A DNA stretch of 17,285 bases, from positions 487-17,771 of the forward strand of contig FLMG01000357.1 in NCBI GenBank assembly GCA_900088475.1. Direction: 5' to 3'. The first letter of the stretch is position 1. Each line of letters begins with the position of its first letter. The stretch comes from Hyphochytrium catenoides. Taxonomy: Eukaryota > Sar > Hyphochytriomycetes > Hyphochytriales > Hyphochytriaceae. The notes below the pieces were generated by a model. It made no database searches and was not told where the DNA came from. It was given only the letters and a program-made list of their open reading frames with translations. The translations under genes were made by a program, and so were the position numbers. Shown here in pieces: positions 17,155 to 17,285 of this stretch.

Positions 17155-17285
17155 TTATAAAAAGTGGAAAGAACCTTATTATTACTATTATTACTCCTGC
17201 CATGCTTGGATAGGCTGTTTCGTTTTGTCTTTTGTGATGGCCTATATATATGAGCGGAGAGAAACGTCGCCCCTCCCGCGTGTCG

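Noticed and set aside
7820-17165. Target-site duplication of the large transposon
   Set aside because: I compared 8-11 bases on each side for both plausible end positions and found no match, so none is claimed.

Overview
The window is nuclear DNA from a eukaryote with spliceosomal introns. Two genes are recognisable by their protein families, and both show GT-AG exon structure or a secretory signal. The DNA is full of CT/GA tracts, and short TTAGGG-type telomere-like motifs occur twice. A unicellular alga or another protist is my best guess (a eustigmatophyte or other stramenopile is possible). The sequence alone does not settle the lineage.

Layout. (1) 1-1541: an AT-rich leader with a perfect 25-bp tandem duplication, then pyrimidine-rich DNA that is probably the promoter, 5' UTR and a 5'-UTR intron. 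(2) 1546-3311 (+): a four-exon gene for an Alba-domain nucleic-acid-binding protein with a long Arg/Gly tail, followed by a purine-rich 3' region. (3) 3312-5420: mostly without a recognisable gene. A small two-exon minus-strand gene is possible at 4404-4755. (4) 5421-6278 (-): a secreted protein with two calcium-binding-type motifs of the beta/gamma-crystallin fold. (5) 6279-7262: a CT microsatellite and a telomere-like patch. (6) 7263-7697: a MITE-like element with inverted ends and a nested internal hairpin. (7) 7830-17154: one large DNA transposon of about 9.3 kb, bounded by 26-bp imperfect terminal inverted repeats.

The transposon is the main feature. Choosing splice sites by hand, I can join 21 exons (8349-16286, +) into one uninterrupted reading frame of 2141 codons. 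In order, the predicted product has an N-terminal region of unknown function, a FAR1/WRKY-GCM1-like zinc-binding region, a Mutator-like (MULE) transposase core, a SWIM zinc finger, an AT-hook-like motif and two successive Ulp1/C48 peptidase-like modules. In the first module the catalytic Cys is Tyr and the His and Gln are also replaced, so it looks like a pseudo-peptidase. In the second module His, Asp, Gln and Cys are all present.

Both ends of the element carry clusters of a CCTGCACCCAAA-type motif in direct and inverted orientation, which are likely transposase-binding sites. One place in the model is suspect. Near the C-terminal part of the transposase core the frame changes next to a perfect 12-bp-arm hairpin, and the splice that repairs the frame removes a stretch that looks conserved. 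The copy may therefore be decayed there, alternatively spliced, or misassembled. No target-site duplication could be identified.
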